Shown here: piece by piece, positions 62,101 to 64,000 of the stretch
Position numbering within the stretch: position 1 is the stretch's first letter
How the letters are laid out: each line of letters starts with the position of its first letter
Assembly: GCF_947500255.1 (NCBI RefSeq)
Contig: NZ_CANMRL010000001.1
Coordinates: 62,001 to 126,000, forward strand
Direction of reading: 5' to 3'
From: an uncultured Psychroserpens sp.
GTDB taxonomy: Bacteria; Bacteroidota; Bacteroidia; Flavobacteriales; Flavobacteriaceae
DNA length: 64,000 nt
Made by a program: the position numbers and the translations under genes
The notes under the pieces: model-generated
What the model saw: only the letters and a program-made list of their open reading frames with translations
Databases searched by the model: none
What the model was told of the DNA's origin: nothing

Positions 62101-64000
62101 AATCAATTATAAAATAGGTATTATCATAGAGCAAATTAGTTGTTAATGGTAATTCTAGTTCATTTCTTTCTTTAAAAAAACCTCTTAAAAATATCTCAAG
62201 ATCTAATTGGGATTTACATTTTCCTGTTAATTCATAATACTCATCTTCACTTCCATCGAAAATAATGTTTGGATCATCATTTAAAATATTAGCATCATAT
62301 AAATATGTTGAAAATGGAAAGCGCCTCACTTTTTCATTGTACAATTCTGCCGAGCTCGATGTACATAATGTAACTGCCGGAGGGTTTATTACGTTATCGA
62401 TAGTTTCTTCAATTGTAGAGGTATTAAAGGGCACGTCTAAATAGCTACTAATTAAATCAGTAAAAGGTCCAGAACCTGAACTAATAGTGATATCGTAATC
62501 ATCTGCCAAATCAATAACATCCTGACCTATTATTTCTCCATTTAAACAATCATTAAAACATCCAGAATTTGTTGCATGAATAGCGATACTCACATCATAA
62601 ATTTTCGCTTTAAGTCCTAAATAATTATTGACATATTGGGTCCATAAATTATCTTTTTCTTCTGGAGTTAAGTCCCCTATTACACTAGCTGAATACAGTT
62701 CCACAGCCGTATCTGGAATGGACAGTATGTTTCCTTCATTCATTAAACTGCCAAACTTTACAACAGCATAACTGTATGATAAGATTCCACAGATTTCATT
62801 AGGTGGAAAATCATCTGCAAAGCCATTAAAATTATTAGTTAATGCCTCTTCCATAATGGCTCTCCTTAGAGCTGCAAAGTCTGTTACAGAAGCTGTTTCG
62901 GAAGCATATTGGTTATAAAAGAATGGATCTTTCTCCATAATTTGAATAAATCCAGAACCAATTAATCCGTCAAATTGTGCATCACTGTATGTAAGAATTG
63001 ATCTTAGATAATCATCATATTCATAGGTATTTAAAGTGTTTAATCCACCTTGAGGCACATTTGTCAAATCGCACATATCACTAGTGTATTCTAGATAACA
63101 ATATTCGGGATGATAAGGGAGTAATGCTTTGGCCCAGTTTGGATTCCATGCTGCAATGAAGTCTGAAACATATGCTAATTGTTCTGGGTAGATTTCCAAT
63201 ATTTGCTCTTCTTCATTATCCATTGGTACAACACCTTCTAAAATTTGAGGGTTATAAAGCGGTAAACCTTCATCATCTAAGCCTAAATACTCCACTTCAA
63301 TTTTGGCTAAAGTACCATCAGAATTTATATAATGTAGAGGTAACGGATGTCTCCAATCATTGTTTTCAATAGTTGGTCCCGCAGGATTGTTATAATATAA
63401 CAGATTTGGGATCCCACCACTTCCATCATTAAAAATACTAAGTGGCGTGCTAATCGTAGGCAATGTAACTTCTTCGCCATCTAATTCGCCGTTGCCGTTT
63501 AAATCCTCAAAATCAAAGGTTATACCTCCATATTGACCATGGGGACTCATATCAGCCAATAGCGTTTGCTCATTTACAAAGCATAGGGACTTTTGCTCAC
63601 AGAATTCGGTAACAATTGGAAATGACTCTTCAAGCCCTAAAATAAAAGCCTCCATTTCTGCGGCGAGATTTTCGTCTGTGGTCGTTACTGTAATAGTATC
63701 TCCAACTACGTTATAATCATCTGGATTATACGATATTTCTAATTTACTAACAATATACGATGTCACACCCTGAGCAATGATATCACAATCTATTGTAGAG
63801 CAGTCGAACATGATGAGTGCAAAATCTTCTTGAGTGAGAATGCATTCCGAACCATCTTGTGTTGCTGTTGTAATGAAGGTATTCCAGTGTTCTTCCAAAG
63901 CCTCTTCACTAACAATAAGGTCTTTTACATAACCATATTCACCAATATTCATTGTACGTTCTTGAAAAAACGTATAAGTTTCAGATATTCGGGTAGGACT
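56120..64000 (-). CDS. Giant RHS/YD-repeat protein with C-terminal Hint domain, 5' end outside window
   Basis: The frame runs from past the window edge; at least 2626 residues are visible, and the first Met (63952) is probably internal. Numbering from that Met: 1-1380 is a beta-rich region with scattered Cys pairs and an EF-hand-like DLNGNGELDGEE near 150; from about 1385 YD repeats (YYDQAGNLTQTVSPEG, QYAYDALGRIIAS) lead to the RHS-associated core (GFGGVEMDDEIKGEGNSLSY, RHYDPRVGRFFATDPL) near 2110-2145; then a variable region with a Gly-rich hydrophobic segment (about 2370-2435); and a Hint/intein-like autoprocessing domain from Cys 2453 (CFVAGTKIEMADGS) to NGVLVHNKRGAIND at the C-terminus. 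Surface-exposed or secreted toxin-like protein; no toxin domain follows Hint. Confidence 0.9.
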   Translation of the reverse strand, partial: SPTRISETYTFFQERTMNIGEYGYVKDLIVSEEALEEHWNTFITTATQDGSECILTQEDFALIMFDCSTIDCDIIAQGVTSYIVSKLEISYNPDDYNVVGDTITVTTTDENLAAEMEAFILGLEESFPIVTEFCEQKSLCFVNEQTLLADMSPHGQYGGITFDFEDLNGNGELDGEEVTLPTISTPLSIFNDGSGGIPNLLYYNNPAGPTIENNDWRHPLPLHYINSDGTLAKIEVEYLGLDDEGLPLYNPQILEGVVPMDNEEEQILEIYPEQLAYVSDFIAAWNPNWAKALLPYHPEYCYLEYTSDMCDLTNVPQGGLNTLNTYEYDDYLRSILTYSDAQFDGLIGSGFIQIMEKDPFFYNQYASETASVTDFAALRRAIMEEALTNNFNGFADDFPPNEICGILSYSYAVVKFGSLMNEGNILSIPDTAVELYSASVIGDLTPEEKDNLWTQYVNNYLGLKAKIYDVSIAIHATNSGCFNDCLNGEIIGQDVIDLADDYDITISSGSGPFTDLISSYLDVPFNTSTIEETIDNVINPPAVTLCTSSSAELYNEKVRRFPFSTYLYDANILNDDPNIIFDGSEDEYYELTGKCKSQLDLEIFLRGFFKERNELELPLTTNLLYDNTYFIIDLFEEFGGVNGEEPSIKGQILGDNLIISFEGIANDKCTDPIVLSIPTGSGLSWSGYGSTWEFDNVIGITELYYDPLIEEENRYHYEILGTVKIGGQTVEYVFKGNTCAQLNSCLESCNDLCDRQFTIGAKADLAILLNRILNDNDLNSSILVDIGGYTEYTSSFLPAFYNVPFTSQYNYDTEGNFNFTFNNGTDAGLIFRMDGTYDNANTFIQEFLDVRFESETSINGNPAHNITLVYLSTSDNIVEDTGILEYENHSLLEVCLQDPEYFLKFTLRKQISQFGPNGNLFFKDVEFSVPTKTYALHELMNFDFNISFDPGVYTDPVAFGDVNLDLSNSNLSILLNGETYNYGSSDLLVNFSSREEGDNKVYHCFDPDALIKRDALQNDLSWAGQYPAEFSISLLDYSVNGNQALFNFNEGMGSPTSSDNSITMSSGNPWNWVPSFDDLDAVALAIQDSPYFPCDQINPTWTDDFEMIFESGLDLNFKSNIRLNSQLHIVQDDPLPGDNYYFGHIAQLNYFEETDNNTLYSLIVSAQTSIDYETQQTEECPCVVQTVKPVSSDEKWNRFYTYFGFEEVTYNNGPGDDPATYTVTESTVNVLGIQLPDLFTKAFFCGMNYQYITETYIHYLEELGVDSVSHPFYLTIGSFGNTDLNYGFDDPYTLENEMELVIEAYALTGLDADGYPLISWSDFVRDYIMENDPCIPAPMIPEVLIEIETPPSTCDEIIESITQAYAQDSYLQYLEQLRADFEEQYINGAIANAQETFTVIYPDKEYQYTLYYYDQAGNLTQTVSPEGVQRLGDDLDLAEKEALNNQINQDRETGSTTTALPDHDLNTAYRYNSLNQLIWQKTPDGGETQYAYDALGRIIASQNANQAAKSDGYMSYTEYDDLGRIVEAGEIIFNNNYNVGPIYFISDNGQLILSQNGFAGIDNQPVNGFDDYIKKQEITITIYDEMPGNKSELFEDYGNNDRNRVTAILYLDTENSFVEPISPYFDNAIFYDYDIHGNVKEMITEINKRQLEKWNHHIKKVHYEYDLISGNVNQVIYQRNKIDQFMHRYEYDADNRIVMAQTSNDGEIWETDAQYEYYEHGPLARVLLGDKKVQAMDYVYTLQGWIKGVNGEKLDLESGMSLSTTAKDAYAYALSYFNDDYKPRTSVANPFTSSETHYASNSSLMNGNIRGMTTALMDTDENPLRVAFNTYSYDQLNRIVGMSNYEGDVLGGTPSVSGINTTYAYDRNGNLDRLYRSAKANDGTIKDMDVLTYEYYDISGNRSNRLKKVNDDVADNVFEKVDIDNHKFNYRYDKIGQLVQDYDEGIKSINWRADGKVESIDKTDGDVISFTYDGLGNRQSKTVESEKKITYYIRDAQGNVMSVYNKTSSRSAPFVLKEQHLFGSSRLGIQEPNKTLVGLSGGLDNIGEKHLEYDRLIGDKRYELSNHLGNVLSVINDKKLPKLTTTGIFDYFVPDEIAFNDYYPFGSLIPSRRSSTDLYRYGFGGVEMDDEIKGEGNSLSYTFRHYDPRVGRFFATDPLTKEFPWYSPYLFAGNTPIMAGESEGLYPIVRGGKIVGYVIEPGQGPTQISEDINNPETQKIWGYTLQKPVTWDKVVMDNVVYYAKAGGLDNWKDSNMLDIDNPIYRSLNSNAGEILEINLISADSEETLPPIPIQEDDRYGGAGLFEYSDEILAGANKYTSGLKNGGGYIAYSKAKTGKGLYWKPNARGLNNINGGAVNVNKVFKFGGPILGTALEVPEIIDGYEQNSHEGNKQVAGAVGSVGGGWLGGAIAGAGMGLLGIETGPGVVITVIAGAIIGGFVGEEGMERMYDEIMNSEPREKQPHQYITTCFVAGTKIEMADGSFKNIEDVVAGDKILSIDVNTMKLESDLVVEIPQKVKKYKRIKIVMADNTTIECSPAHPIWVEGKGWSVFSRKEAKKELTFNVNVLEENDIILKNVNGKLVELKISTITDTGEFVEMYNVEFVKKNNTFFANGVLVHNKRGAIND

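Overview
The window looks like chromosomal DNA of a (probably marine) member of the Flavobacteriaceae, phylum Bacteroidota; the genus cannot be fixed from the sequence alone. The grounds are AT-rich sequence, A-rich start regions without Shine-Dalgarno motifs, promoters of the flavobacterial type (TTG, about 19 bases, TAnnTTTG), a SusC/SusD pair, proteins with type IX secretion (T9SS) C-terminal sorting domains, DUF5686, DUF6090 and 2TM families, a K+-dependent membrane pyrophosphatase and a giant RHS/YD protein. No tRNA, rRNA, CRISPR array, insertion sequence or prophage was seen.

Layout. 1-5900: end of a Na+/H+ antiporter, an App1-like phosphatase, an unknown protein, then membrane and soluble pyrophosphatases as separate transcription units. 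6000-7850: DUF6090 protein, small membrane protein, FkbM methyltransferase. 7850-12670: a regulator-rich stretch (HxlR, TetR, Crp/Fnr) with a SnoaL-like protein, GNAT, AhpD-like and DoxX proteins and a cyclase-like lipoprotein; palindromic operator candidates sit beside each regulator. 12690-24480: housekeeping block with DUF5686, pdhB, etfBA, a bifunctional nuclease, a NupC transporter carrying an extra N-terminal domain, thyA, a TonB-like protein and a membrane-anchored dihydrofolate reductase fusion. 24470-27420: LytTR response regulator with two histidine kinases, one of which has lost its catalytic residues. 27720-34480: secreted M36-like metalloprotease, NHL protein, small membrane protein, alpha/beta hydrolase and an FGE-fold protein without the catalytic cysteines. 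34550-43450: a possible AcpS remnant, two lipoproteins, SusD, SusC and an AraC-type membrane regulator. 43700-51580: FAD oxidoreductase, fabD, lspA, amidohydrolase, galE, DegT aminotransferase and waaA (lipid A/surface sugar genes). 51690-55410: an LEA-like lipoprotein and a compact pseudopilin/GspF cluster. 55615-64000: a giant RHS protein ending in a Hint domain (its 5' end is outside the window) overlapping a small STM3941-like membrane protein that is a candidate immunity protein.

How the parts fit. ThyA and the DHFR fusion form the thymidylate/folate cycle, with NupC for nucleoside salvage. PdhB and EtfAB belong to central energy metabolism. The M36 protease beside a SusCD locus without glycoside hydrolases suggests peptide rather than glycan uptake. 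The strongest candidates for undescribed biology are the pseudokinase/kinase pair, the membrane-tethered DHFR, the minimal pseudopilin cluster with a bactofilin-like ectodomain, and the RHS-Hint plus small membrane protein module.
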